Positions 24,018 to 32,769 of a DNA stretch of 64,000 nt are shown in pieces; the stretch's first letter is position 1, and each line of letters starts with the position of its first letter. Source of the DNA: Anaerolineae bacterium. GTDB lineage: Bacteria; Chloroflexota; Anaerolineae; Caldilineales; Caldilineaceae. Location of the stretch: positions 100,564-164,563 of the forward strand of contig JAUIHI010000013.1 of NCBI GenBank assembly GCA_030432295.1, written 5' to 3'. The position numbers were made by a program, and so were the translations under genes. The notes under the pieces are model-generated. The model was not told the DNA's origin, ran no database searches, and saw only the letters and a program-made list of their open reading frames with translations.

Positions 24018-25070
24018 ATGAATAATCTGATTCAACAGGGTGAACAAACACCCATCGAAAATTCAAAGTCTGGGGCGCGCATCACCCGTCGTTCCTTTTT
24101 GACCATCACCGCCGTGGCTGGCGGGCTGCTGGCGGTGGGCGGCTTTGCGAAACTGGGCAGTGGCCGCCAGCCTGTCACTGTGCGGGACGAGCGCCTGCTC
24201 ATGGGCACGGTGATCCATTTGGCTGTGGTTGCGCCAGACGACGGGCAAGGCCAGGCCGCGATTGAAGCCACCTTTTCCGCTATGGAGCGGCTGATCGGCC
24301 TTTTTGACTATCGCCGGGCCGACAGCGCTTTGGGTATCCTCAACCGGGAGGGCGAGCTCGCCAACCCGCCGACCGAATTCACTGCCCTGCTCACCCAGGC
24401 CCAGGCTATCAGCGCCCTGAGCGACGGCGCGTTCGATGTGACTGTGCAGCCTTTGCTCGATGCCTACCGCCAGGGCGAGACGGATATGACCCAGGCCAAT
24501 CAGCTTGTCGACTATCGCCGTCTGCGCGTAGACGAGGAACACATCCGGCTGGAACAGCCCGGTATGGCCGTCATATTGGATGGGCTGGCCAAGGGCCGGG
24601 TGATCGATGAGGCCGTAGCCTCCCTGCGAGAGCTTGGCTTTGACCGGGTGCTGGTGGAAGCTGGCGGGGATATGATGGGGCTGGGCCAGCGGGATAAGGG
24701 GATGCCGTGGCGGGTAGGCGTGGCCAATCCTCGGCCAGCGACCGCGGCGGGCCAACTGCTGGCTACCCTGGACCTGACCGACGGCGCCCTGGCTACATCT
24801 GGGGACTATATGAACTACTTTGTGCAGGATTTCAGCGCACATCACATCATAGACCCGCGCACGGGCCATTCGCCAACCGAACTGGCTTCGGTGACGGTGA
24901 TGGCCCCCACAGCCGCAGAGGCTGACGCCCTCAGTACAACCTTTATGGTGCTTGGCTCAGCCCAGGGCATGGCTCTGGCCGCCAAGTTGCCCAACGTAGA
25001 AGCCCTCTTTGTCACAAAAACGTTGCAACAGTTTGCCACGTCGGGCTTTCCAAAAACAACAAGAAGTTGA
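24018..25070 (+). CDS. apbE: FAD:protein FMN transferase ApbE, Tat-exported
   Basis: The 350-residue protein has a twin-arginine signal (TRRSFLTITAVAGGLLAVGG). The ApbE domain follows with RLLMGTVIHLAVVAP, FDVTVQPLLDAY, ILDGLAKGRVIDEAV, the Mg/FAD-binding VLVEAGGDMMGLG and the C-terminal RTGHSPTELASVTVMAPTAA. ApbE transfers FMN from FAD to a Thr in a (S/T)GA(T/S) motif, outside the cytoplasmic membrane. The rdhC product upstream has such a motif (Thr166), so it is the likely target. The ATG at 24018 is preferred because it lies just before the Tat signal. Its 3' end is 22 bases from the next gene, indicating an operon. Confidence 0.92.
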   Translation: MNNLIQQGEQTPIENSKSGARITRRSFLTITAVAGGLLAVGGFAKLGSGRQPVTVRDERLLMGTVIHLAVVAPDDGQGQAAIEATFSAMERLIGLFDYRRADSALGILNREGELANPPTEFTALLTQAQAISALSDGAFDVTVQPLLDAYRQGETDMTQANQLVDYRRLRVDEEHIRLEQPGMAVILDGLAKGRVIDEAVASLRELGFDRVLVEAGGDMMGLGQRDKGMPWRVGVANPRPATAAGQLLATLDLTDGALATSGDYMNYFVQDFSAHHIIDPRTGHSPTELASVTVMAPTAAEADALSTTFMVLGSAQGMALAAKLPNVEALFVTKTLQQFATSGFPKTTRS

Positions 25071-25092
25071 ATCGATAGATCGGGAGTGCGCC

Positions 25093-26460
25093 ATGACCAT
25101 TGGAATAAACACACAGGATCCATCCCCAAAGTGGGCCAAACATCTGGACGATCTGGAAGCCCAGGCGGAAGTCACCCGCGCCCAGGCCGCCCAAGACCCC
25201 CAGGCCCATTTGGGTGCGTTGACAGCCCTGGGCCAGCTCTATCTGGAGGCAGGCATCGCACCCAAGGCCCTCACCCAGTTTGAAGAGGGGTTGGAGTTGG
25301 CCGAAGCGAATGAGGATACCGTAGCGGCGGCACGTTTGTGGGGTCTTAAGGCGCTGGCCCTGCTCAAATTGGGCAACGCCAGTTTTGCACAACGGGCCTT
25401 TTTCCGCTGCCTTAACCTGGCCAAAGAGACCGAACAGACCGCGCTGATCATTGACACCCAGATCCATATCGGTGAACTTCACATTATGTCGGGGCAGCAG
25501 GCCAAAGCCATTTCTCGCCTGGAACAGGCCTATGGGCTGGCAATGCAAGCCGGGGAAGAATCCCGGCAGATGCTGGCCGCCGGTCAATTGGGGAATCTTT
25601 TTCTGGGTATGCAAGCGACAGACAAGGCATTGGAGTATTACGCCACGGCCATGACCCAGGCCGAGGCAATGGGCAACTATCGGGCGGCGTCGGCGTTTCA
25701 GGTTGGCATCGGCGATGTGTTGCTTTCTGAAAAGGAGTATGGTGAGGCCGCCCAACAGTATGAGATGGCGCTGGAACTGGCCGACGGTCAGCAGGACGCG
25801 ATGGCCCAATTGCGGGCACTCAACGGTCTGCTGCGCGCCCAGATTGCGGCGGGACGGACCAGTCTGGCGCTGGTATATGGCGGCCGGGTGGTGGAGATTG
25901 CCCGGGAGATCGGGGACGAACATACAGAAATCGCCAACATCAATTTGCTGGTCTCCTTCCTTCTGGAACAGGAGCAGATGCGTAAGGTGCTGCCCTATTT
26001 GAAACGGGGGTTGGAGATTGCCCAGGCCCAGGAAGATTGGTCGTGGCAATTGAGTATGTTGACCAATTTGGGCTATGCCTACTACGAAAGCGGAGAGCTT
26101 GACGCTGCCCTGGACGCCTACAAGCAAGCCTTGCGTTTGGCCGAGCAGTTGCAGGAGCAAGCGGCGATGGCCCAATTGCAGGGACGTGTGGGCGCGGTCC
26201 TGGCCGATATGGATGAACCCCAGGCCGCTGCCGAGGCTGCCCAGCGGGCCTTGGAACTGGCCCAGGAGTTGGGCGATCAGTCTTTAGTGGGTGAACAGCA
26301 GATTATGCAGGCCTTCCTCTATCACGATCTGGGCGATATCGACCGGGCGCTGGATTTCTGCCAGCAGGCGGTGGCCACCTTCACAGCCACGGAGGATGCG
26401 GTCTTTGCGGCCAAGGCCCAGTCCTTATTGGCAGAGTTGGGGAAGGCCGTGCCATCCTGA
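25093..26460 (+). CDS. TPR-repeat protein
   Basis: The 455-residue protein is made of about ten tetratricopeptide-like helical hairpins. Examples are ALGQLYLEAGIAPKALTQFE, QLGNLFLGMQATDKALEYYA and NLGYAYYESGELDAALDAYK. It has no signal peptide, membrane helix or catalytic domain. TPR arrays bind other proteins. GGGAG precedes the ATG at 25093, 22 bases after apbE, and a terminator follows the stop, so it appears to be the last gene of the rdh transcript. A role as an assembly scaffold for RdhA maturation is conceivable but not shown; it may also be an unrelated passenger. Confidence 0.85.
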   Translation: MTIGINTQDPSPKWAKHLDDLEAQAEVTRAQAAQDPQAHLGALTALGQLYLEAGIAPKALTQFEEGLELAEANEDTVAAARLWGLKALALLKLGNASFAQRAFFRCLNLAKETEQTALIIDTQIHIGELHIMSGQQAKAISRLEQAYGLAMQAGEESRQMLAAGQLGNLFLGMQATDKALEYYATAMTQAEAMGNYRAASAFQVGIGDVLLSEKEYGEAAQQYEMALELADGQQDAMAQLRALNGLLRAQIAAGRTSLALVYGGRVVEIAREIGDEHTEIANINLLVSFLLEQEQMRKVLPYLKRGLEIAQAQEDWSWQLSMLTNLGYAYYESGELDAALDAYKQALRLAEQLQEQAAMAQLQGRVGAVLADMDEPQAAAEAAQRALELAQELGDQSLVGEQQIMQAFLYHDLGDIDRALDFCQQAVATFTATEDAVFAAKAQSLLAELGKAVPS

Positions 26461-26497
26461 CCATTTGCACGTAAATGCACGGACTGTTGTCCTATTG

Positions 26498-26531
26498 GGG
26501 CTTCCCGCCAGTATGTGGGGAAGCCCTTTTT
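26498..26531 (+). terminator. Rho-independent terminator of the rdh transcript
   Basis: GGGCTTCCC (26498-26506) pairs with GGGAAGCCC (26518-26526) and is followed by TTTTT. It lies about 40 bases after the TPR gene stop. Confidence 0.75.
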
Positions 26532-26567
26532 GTTGTGGCTGATCGGGCGCAATCGATCGTATGGCCT

Positions 26568-26592
26568 GTTCTGAAAATAGCTTTGTATACAC
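26568..26592 (-). repeat. Dispersed intergenic repeat, copy 3
   Basis: On the reverse strand it reads TGTATACA...CTATTTTCAGAAC, matching copies at 8914-8934 and 9722-9749. Confidence 0.65.
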
Positions 26593-26775
26593 GGATCAAA
26601 AGGAACACGGATTTCTTCTGCGAAAATCTGCGCAATCTGTGTAATCTGCGTTCTGATTTTCGTCGTTATCGGTGTCAACCGGTCGTGTCGCCTGCTGCAG
26701 CCTCCTCTATGGACTATTTTTGCGATTGTAGGTATAGTTCTTCTGCCGAGTAAATCGCTAACTTGAGGAGCAGAT

Positions 26776-28233
26776 ATGGGAAACGTATTTTCAGAGGTAT
26801 CCTCGCCAGAAAGCCTGGGGATTCCTTCTGGAGCGATCTTGAATTTCCTGCAACGGATCGACGCCGAGCGCATCGGCATGCACGGCTTTCTGCTGGTGCG
26901 CCGCAACAGAATTGCGGCTGAGGGATACTGGGCGCCGTGGTCGGCGGAACGCAAGCACCGGATGTATTCGGTCAGCAAGAGCTTCGTCGCGTTGGCGGTC
27001 GGAATGATGATTGACGAAGGCAGGCTCACCCTTGACGATCGGGTCGCCGACTACTTCCCCGACAAACTGCCGGAGAAGCTGCATCCGTGGCTGGCCGCCT
27101 CGACCGTCCGGGACCTGCTGACGATGGCGACCGCCCATTCGAGCACCTCCTACACACGGGACGATCCCGACTGGGTGTGGACCTTCTTCAACCGCACCCC
27201 ATCCCATCCGCCTGGAACCATTTTTTCCTACGATACTGCGGCAACTGTCGTACTCACGGCCACAGTTGAGCGGCTGGCGGGTCTGCCCTTTCTGGACTAT
27301 ATGCGTCCAGCTTTCTTGAACCGAATCGGTTTCTCCCCTGATGCCTGGTGTGTGCGCACGCCTGAGGGTGGTTCGTGGGGCGGGTCTGGGGTCATCTGCA
27401 CCCTGCGGGATATGGCCAGCGTCGCACTTGCCTGTATGAACGGCGGCCTGTGGGGCGATGAGCGAGTCCTCCCGGCGGCGTATGTGCGTGCCGCGACAGC
27501 CAAACAAATCGACAACACAATCCGGGGAAACAGCGGATACGGCTATCAGATTTGGCGCGAGCCAGAGAACGGATTCTCCTTCCGGGGCATGGGTAGCCAG
27601 TACGCCCTCTGCTTTCCCGACCGGGACTTTCTCTTTGCCTGCATCGCCGACACCCAGGGCGCACCGGCAGGCAGTACCATTCCCGATGTGATGCGCGAGG
27701 AGCTTTATACTCACCTGTCCGACGGGCCGCTGCCTGAGGACCCCCACGCCCAGACAGCGCTCAGGGAGAAGATTGAGCGGCTCGCGGTCCTGCCCATCCC
27801 TGGCAAGAGTGACGCGGGGGTGGCTTCGGAAGTCAGCGGAGTCTGGTATGCCCTGGAAGAGAACCCGATGGGCATCACGCGCATGCGCCTCTCCTTCCTG
27901 GGGGATCGGGGCACGTGGGAGTACAGCAACGATCAGGGGGACAATGTGCTGCACTTCGGTATCGGGCGTGTGCTTCCCGGTACGTTCCCTCAACGCAATT
28001 ATTTTGGCGAACAGATCGGTTCGATCCCCGGCATCGAGTACGAGTGTATGGCCTCGGCCGCGTGGGTCGATGAGCAGACACTCAATATGGAAATCTACAT
28101 CACCGATGCTTATCTGGGAGGGCTTCGGATATCTTTCGCCTTCAAGGGCGAAGAGATTGGCGTATTTATGACCAAACAGGCCGAGTGGTTCCTGGACGAA
28201 TACAATGGATTTGCCGGAGGAAAGCGCCTTTAG
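26776..28233 (+). CDS. Beta-lactamase-like serine hydrolase (class C/PBP4* family)
   Basis: The 485-residue protein has the serine beta-lactamase-related fold. The nucleophile S-x-x-K motif is MYSVSKSFVALAVGMMIDEG. The second motif, usually Tyr-x-Asn, appears as SYDTAATVVL, so Asn is replaced by Thr. A conserved Gly-rich region lies at GGSWGGSGVICTLRDMASVA. About 150 residues after the catalytic domain form a beta-rich C-terminal domain typical of the family. GAGGAG precedes the start. Members include esterases, D-aminopeptidases and amidases. There is no signal peptide, so it is probably cytoplasmic. It is followed 60 bases later by an enolase-superfamily gene and then a peptide transporter, which suggests a small-molecule amide or ester substrate. 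Confidence 0.85.
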   Translation: MGNVFSEVSSPESLGIPSGAILNFLQRIDAERIGMHGFLLVRRNRIAAEGYWAPWSAERKHRMYSVSKSFVALAVGMMIDEGRLTLDDRVADYFPDKLPEKLHPWLAASTVRDLLTMATAHSSTSYTRDDPDWVWTFFNRTPSHPPGTIFSYDTAATVVLTATVERLAGLPFLDYMRPAFLNRIGFSPDAWCVRTPEGGSWGGSGVICTLRDMASVALACMNGGLWGDERVLPAAYVRAATAKQIDNTIRGNSGYGYQIWREPENGFSFRGMGSQYALCFPDRDFLFACIADTQGAPAGSTIPDVMREELYTHLSDGPLPEDPHAQTALREKIERLAVLPIPGKSDAGVASEVSGVWYALEENPMGITRMRLSFLGDRGTWEYSNDQGDNVLHFGIGRVLPGTFPQRNYFGEQIGSIPGIEYECMASAAWVDEQTLNMEIYITDAYLGGLRISFAFKGEEIGVFMTKQAEWFLDEYNGFAGGKRL

Positions 28234-28293
28234 CACAGCGGCCAGCATAGCAAGTCAGATCACCTTACACAACCGAACCACAGGGAGAGAATA

Positions 28294-29514
28294 ATGGACG
28301 AGCAATTCCAAATCCTGAGCGAGACCGAACAGGGACGTCAGAATATCCGTGACATCAAAGTGATGGTCCTGCAGGGGCCGCGCACTTATACGTTGGTGAA
28401 GGTCATCGCCGAAGACGGCCTCTATGGGATCGGCGAGGCATACGGCAGCCCGGGCGTTGGGATGAAGGAGCAGATCGAAGCGATTAAGCCCTCCCTGATT
28501 GGGCGGGATCCGCTGGCGATCGATGTGCTCTACACATTGATGGGTCAAAATCCGAACCCAGGAACTGGCTGGGCAGGCGCTAGCCGTACGGACGGTTCGG
28601 CCCACGCCCTAATGCGGGCCGCCAGTGGAATCGAAATGGCCCTGTGGGACCTGGCGGGGAAAATTCTGGGCGTCTCGTCGACCGTGCTGCTGGGCGGGAA
28701 GTTCCGCGACAAAGTGCGGGTCTATAATCACGCACGCCCCAGAGATATTCTCGATAGAGCATCCTGTGAGGAGTGGGCGCAACAGGTCAAGGAAGACCCG
28801 GCTGGCTTCACCTGCCATAAGTTCGGCTTTCCACACACAACCCCAGACTCCGATGCCGGACGCGATCTGGCCAATCGGGTACTGACCGTGCGCGAGTTAC
28901 GGCAGATCGAAGAGGGCTTTGCCAACTGCCGAGAGGCGCTCGGCTGGGACCACGACATTATGGTTCACTGTCATTGGGAATACGATGTACGCACCGCGAT
29001 TCAGATCGCGGAGGCAGTGGCGCCAATCAAGCCACTGTGGCTGGAAGACGCGATGATCGTGAACTATTCGGAGAGTTGGAAACGGCTGACCGCTAGCTCG
29101 TCGGTCCCCATCTGCACGGGTGAGAACCTGTGGCGGCGGCAAGAATTCGCAGACTTTATCGTCCATCAGGGATGCGATATCCTGCACCCGGACCTGCGCA
29201 ACAGCGGTGGTTTCCTGGAGAACAAGCGGATCGCTGATATGGCCGAAGTGTGGGGGCTGCCGATGGCGACACACAACACCGGCAGTCAGCTCAACACCTG
29301 GGCCACCTGCCAGTGGGCAGGCTCCATCCGCGACTTCATCGCGTGCGAAACGATCACCGGAAAAGGCGACTGGATGGACGATTTGTTGATTCTCGGCGGG
29401 TCGTACATCGAAAACGGGTATGTGAGAATCACAGAGAAGCCGGGCTTCGGTGTGGACCTGAATCCGGATGTAGCTCAAGCGCACCTAGCGGATGGCGAGA
29501 CCTGGTGGGGGTAA
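28294..29514 (+). CDS. Mandelate racemase/muconate lactonizing enzyme-like (enolase superfamily)
   Basis: The 406-residue protein is an enolase-superfamily enzyme. It has an N-terminal capping domain (MVLQGPRTYTLVKVIAEDGL) and a barrel with the segments MALWDLAGKILGVSSTVLLG, MVHCHWEYDVRTAI, LWLEDAM, CTGENLW and HPDLRNSGG. The presumed base pair is His in MATHNTGSQLN with Asp in HPDLRNSGG. The family removes a proton next to a carboxylate and then racemises, dehydrates or cyclises. The first metal-ligand position appears as His rather than Asp, a point to check by alignment. GGGAGAG lies upstream. Acid-sugar dehydration or amino-acid/dipeptide epimerisation are both possible. Confidence 0.85.
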   Translation: MDEQFQILSETEQGRQNIRDIKVMVLQGPRTYTLVKVIAEDGLYGIGEAYGSPGVGMKEQIEAIKPSLIGRDPLAIDVLYTLMGQNPNPGTGWAGASRTDGSAHALMRAASGIEMALWDLAGKILGVSSTVLLGGKFRDKVRVYNHARPRDILDRASCEEWAQQVKEDPAGFTCHKFGFPHTTPDSDAGRDLANRVLTVRELRQIEEGFANCREALGWDHDIMVHCHWEYDVRTAIQIAEAVAPIKPLWLEDAMIVNYSESWKRLTASSSVPICTGENLWRRQEFADFIVHQGCDILHPDLRNSGGFLENKRIADMAEVWGLPMATHNTGSQLNTWATCQWAGSIRDFIACETITGKGDWMDDLLILGGSYIENGYVRITEKPGFGVDLNPDVAQAHLADGETWWG

Positions 29515-30021
29515 ATTACGAAGGCTGCTACGCTTCGCAAAACAGGCATATGGGCTGGTAGGGATGGATCAGACGGAGGCGGCTGCCGCCTGTTTTCAGA
29601 AGGCGATCGCCCCGCATATCAGGGCTGTATATAGGCTGACGGTATCAGAAAATATACACGACTACCTACCGTGCAAATATGGGCCATTTGTGATTGCCTC
29701 GTGAACACAAAGTTTGTCGGAAAAGTCAGCGAACCCGCAGCCTGGGGCTTGATCCAAGCCAGATGCGCTACATCAGTGTCAAGTCGGCGGCGCACTTCCG
29801 GGCTGTCTACGAACCGTGGGCAGGCGCGATCTACGTGGTCTCCGAACCCAGCGTCCACAGCCCTAAATACAGGAACGCTCAAGTTTCACCACATGGGGTA
29901 CAAACTCTGTCCATTTGAACCGTTTTGAGTTTGATAGCATAGTTTCAGCTATTTGACATCGGTTCATAGGGTGATACACTCTATGTACATATCAACCCAT
30001 TTTCTCTCAAGGAGCTCGCCA
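29515..30021. other. Intergenic region with an M81 (MlrC) metallopeptidase remnant
   Basis: Apart from the M81-like fragment at 29738-29869 no gene is supported in these 507 bases. The stretch 29930-30015 is the leader of the transporter gene, with AAGGAG at 30010-30015. Confidence 0.55.
29738..29869 (+). pseudogene. C-terminal fragment of an MlrC/M81-family metallopeptidase
   Basis: In this frame the DNA reads LDPSQMRYISVKSAAHFRAV, then YEPWAGAIYVVSEPSVHSP. This resembles the C-terminal signature of M81 (MlrC) proteins, where a lysine-serine-x-x-His-Phe-Arg-Ala motif precedes a short strand ending in Pro-Gly. The metal-binding N-terminal domain is missing and no ribosome site is seen. It is most likely the remnant of a deleted gene that belonged to this catabolic cluster. 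Confidence 0.6.
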
Positions 30022-31644
30022 ATGACGAACCCTAACCATCTCCCCAACCCATTGAGCAGTATGGGCCTCACCCGCCGTCAGCTACTCAAAGCCACGGTTG
30101 GCGGCATGAGTGCGCTGACCCTGCTGAGCTTGGCCGGTTGCCAACCAGTCGCGCCAAGTTCAGCCCCAGCCGCAGCAGGGGAGGCCCCAGCCGCGGCTGT
30201 CCCGAGCACATTGACCATCGGCTATGATCTTGACATCATCAAACTAGACCCTGGCATTCAGCAGGCTGGCGTAGATTGGCCGGCGGCCGCGCTGGTTTTC
30301 AACCGCCTAGTCGAATATGACAATACGATGATGGACCCTGTTCCCGGCCTGGCAGAGTCTTGGACGGTCTCCGATGATGGGCTGACCTACACCTTCCAGT
30401 TGCGCCAGGGTGCCAAGTTTCACAGTGGACGTGAAGTGACCGCGGAGGATGTCGCCTATACATTTACGCGCAATTTTGAGATCGGCTCCCAAGGACGCTT
30501 TGTTGGCTATATGCTGTCTATAGACACCTTTGAAGCCACCGGTCCATACGAGTTTGTAATCCACCTGAAGCAGCAGGATGTGACCTTCTTCCCCAACCTG
30601 GCAGTAATGTCGGCATCGATTGTGGACAAGGAGACGATTAACCAGGTGGATACCCATCCCATCGGCTCTGGCCCCTATGAATTTGTCGAGTGGGTGCCCG
30701 GCGAGCGCGTAGTCTACCGCAAGTTCGCTGGTTATTGGAACCAGGAGCAACTGGCCCAATGGCCGGATGAGATTGTAACCATCCCAATTCCTGAAGTGCA
30801 GACCCGCATCGCCAACCTGCAAAGTGGCCAGGTAGATATTGCTACCAGCATTCCGGCTGAGTTTTTTGAGCAAATTTCGAGCGACCCCAACCTGCAACTC
30901 TTGGGGCAAGAGGTCTCCGCCTCCTATCTTTGCCTGATCTTTAGCAACGAACGCCCGCCCTTTCAGGACAACAAGCTGCTGCGCCAGGCGATTAGCCATG
31001 CCATCGACAAAGAAGCCATTTTGCAAAATGTTTTCTTTGGTTCCGGCGAGAGCCAGTGCAACCTCATCCCCTCCAACCACTGGGCCTACAGCGAACTCGA
31101 TTGCCCGACGCGGGATCTGGATGAGGCGCGGCGGTTGCTGGCCGAGTCCGGCTTTGACACCGCAACCAAAATCACCTTCCGTACCTTCACCGGTCAGCAA
31201 TTTGGCGTACCAGTGGCCGAAGTCATCCAGAATAACCTGACCGAGATTGGGCTGAATGTGGAAATTGAACCACTCGAGTGGGCCTTCTACGTCGAAGATG
31301 CCTGGGTTGGGCGCAATTTCGAGATGACGCTGGCCTGGTACGGCCGTGAGATTGACCCCGATGGGCTATTTAGCAGCGTTTTACGCAAAGATCAAGGCAA
31401 CAATCCCATGCGCTACTTCAATCAGGAGGTCGAGGATCTCTTTGACAAGGGCAAGGCTACAGCCGACCGGGAAGAACGCAAGAAAATCTACGAAGAAATT
31501 ATGAACATCGCTATCCTTGATGACACGGCCCTGGTCAAACTCAAGACCATGGAGATTATGTGGGCAGCCAACAAAAAGGTCGAAGGCTTTACACTCATGC
31601 CCAAGGGGTATCCAAACTTCAATGATTGGAAGTGGGTGGGGTAG
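30022..31644 (+). CDS. Peptide/nickel-type ABC transporter substrate-binding lipoprotein
   Basis: The 540-residue protein belongs to SBP family 5 (DppA/OppA type). The N-terminus combines a twin-arginine motif (TRRQLLKATVGGMSALTLLS) with a lipobox (LAGC), then an Ala/Pro linker. The binding domain has DPVPGLAESWTVSDDGLTYT, KFHSGREVTAEDVAYTFTR and a later QAISHAIDKEAI, all family signatures. It would sit on the outer face of the membrane. The ATG at 30022 with AAGGAG upstream is preferred over the ORF start at 29953. Two permease genes follow, then an M19 dipeptidase-like gene. Di- or oligopeptides are the likely cargo. Confidence 0.9.
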   Translation: MTNPNHLPNPLSSMGLTRRQLLKATVGGMSALTLLSLAGCQPVAPSSAPAAAGEAPAAAVPSTLTIGYDLDIIKLDPGIQQAGVDWPAAALVFNRLVEYDNTMMDPVPGLAESWTVSDDGLTYTFQLRQGAKFHSGREVTAEDVAYTFTRNFEIGSQGRFVGYMLSIDTFEATGPYEFVIHLKQQDVTFFPNLAVMSASIVDKETINQVDTHPIGSGPYEFVEWVPGERVVYRKFAGYWNQEQLAQWPDEIVTIPIPEVQTRIANLQSGQVDIATSIPAEFFEQISSDPNLQLLGQEVSASYLCLIFSNERPPFQDNKLLRQAISHAIDKEAILQNVFFGSGESQCNLIPSNHWAYSELDCPTRDLDEARRLLAESGFDTATKITFRTFTGQQFGVPVAEVIQNNLTEIGLNVEIEPLEWAFYVEDAWVGRNFEMTLAWYGREIDPDGLFSSVLRKDQGNNPMRYFNQEVEDLFDKGKATADREERKKIYEEIMNIAILDDTALVKLKTMEIMWAANKKVEGFTLMPKGYPNFNDWKWVG

Positions 31645-31678
31645 TTGTGAGACAATGAGGGGATGACGGGATAAAAAA

Positions 31679-31756
31679 GACGATCCACGAAGCTCACAAA
31701 GTGACACTAAGTTTTGGATTCATCTTCGTGCTACGTTGTGTGGCTTTGTGGATCGT
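31679..31756. repeat. Imperfect inverted repeat between SBP and permease genes
   Basis: ACGATCCACGAAGCTCAC (about 31680) pairs imperfectly with GTGGCTTTGTGGATCGT (31739-31755). It could form a hairpin that attenuates transcription between the highly needed binding protein and the permeases. Confidence 0.5.
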
Positions 31757-31815
31757 TATTTGTGTGCAGTAGCCTACTCCTGTTATCCCTCACAACGACA
31801 TAGGGTCTTCAAAGT

Positions 31816-32760
31816 ATGCAACAATACATTCTGCGCCGCTTGATACAGATGGCGTTTGTTCTTTTCTTGTTTTCCACGGTAGTCTTCACTGTACTCCGCC
31901 TGGTGCCGGGTGATCCGGTGGCGGCACAATTGGGCTTGGAGGCCGGACAGGAAGCATACGATCAACTGCGCCACGAGATGGGGCTGGACAAACCAATCTA
32001 TGTGCAATATATGATCTGGCTGGGGGAAATCTCGCGGGGTGACTTTGGCACGTCGTGGCGCTCACATCAGACGGCGATTTCGCTGATCCAGAAGCGTTTC
32101 CCGGCTACCATCTGGCTCACCCTATCCGCTATGACCATCGGCCTGCTCCTAAGCGTTCCACTGGGCATCGTCTCTGGGGTGCGCCCTCGTTCGGCGTTGG
32201 CCCACTTCGCCACCTTCTTTTCTCTGGTTGGGATTGCTCTGCCCAGTTTCTGGCTAGGGTTGATGCTCCTGTTGACCCTTTCTGTATCCCTGCGCTGGTT
32301 GCCCCCATCAGGTTATATTTCGCCGCTGGTCGATCCAGTGATGGGATTAAAGTTTCTGGCCATGCCCTCCGTCACTCTGGGCATTGGTCTGGCTGCACCG
32401 CTGACCCGCTTTATCCGCTCAGGCATGTTGGATGTAATGAATGCTGATTACATTCGCACGGCACGGGCCAAGGGTTTGATCGACCGGCTGGTGATCTTTC
32501 GCCATGCGCTCAAGAATGCCATGCTCTCGGTAGTGACAATATTCGGCGTCTTGCTGGGCAGTTTGTTGGGCGGTTCGATTATCACAGAATCGGTCTTCAA
32601 CTGGCCAGGGATTGGCACACTGCTGCTGCAGGCGATCCAACAGCGCGACTATGGCATTGTTCAGGGCGTGGTGCTTTTTATCTCACTGATCTTTATGACC
32701 ATCAATCTGTTGGTCGATCTCACTTATGCCTATATCGACCCGCGCATTCGTTATCAATAG
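31816..32760 (+). CDS. Dipeptide ABC transporter permease (DppB-like)
   Basis: The 314-residue permease has the family N-terminus YILRRLIQMAFVLFLFSTVVF and the VPGDPVAAQLG motif. It has about six membrane helices and the ATPase-contact EAA region (DYIRTARAKGLIDRLVIFRH), followed by ESVFNWPGIGTLLLQAIQQRDY. These are hallmarks of DppB/OppB inner-membrane subunits. It lies 9 bases before the DppC-like gene and shares its transcript. No cognate ATPase genes are present in this cluster. Confidence 0.93.
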   Translation: MQQYILRRLIQMAFVLFLFSTVVFTVLRLVPGDPVAAQLGLEAGQEAYDQLRHEMGLDKPIYVQYMIWLGEISRGDFGTSWRSHQTAISLIQKRFPATIWLTLSAMTIGLLLSVPLGIVSGVRPRSALAHFATFFSLVGIALPSFWLGLMLLLTLSVSLRWLPPSGYISPLVDPVMGLKFLAMPSVTLGIGLAAPLTRFIRSGMLDVMNADYIRTARAKGLIDRLVIFRHALKNAMLSVVTIFGVLLGSLLGGSIITESVFNWPGIGTLLLQAIQQRDYGIVQGVVLFISLIFMTINLLVDLTYAYIDPRIRYQ

Positions 32761-32769
32761 CATCCTATA

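Larger units (their letters stand above)
26461..26775. other. Intergenic region with terminator and dispersed repeat
   Basis: No gene is seen. It holds a terminator (26498-26531), a reverse-strand copy of the GTGTATACA repeat (26568-26592) with its ATCCGTGTTCC neighbour, and TCTGCGCAATCTGTGTAATC-type degenerate repeats before the next ribosome site. Confidence 0.6.
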
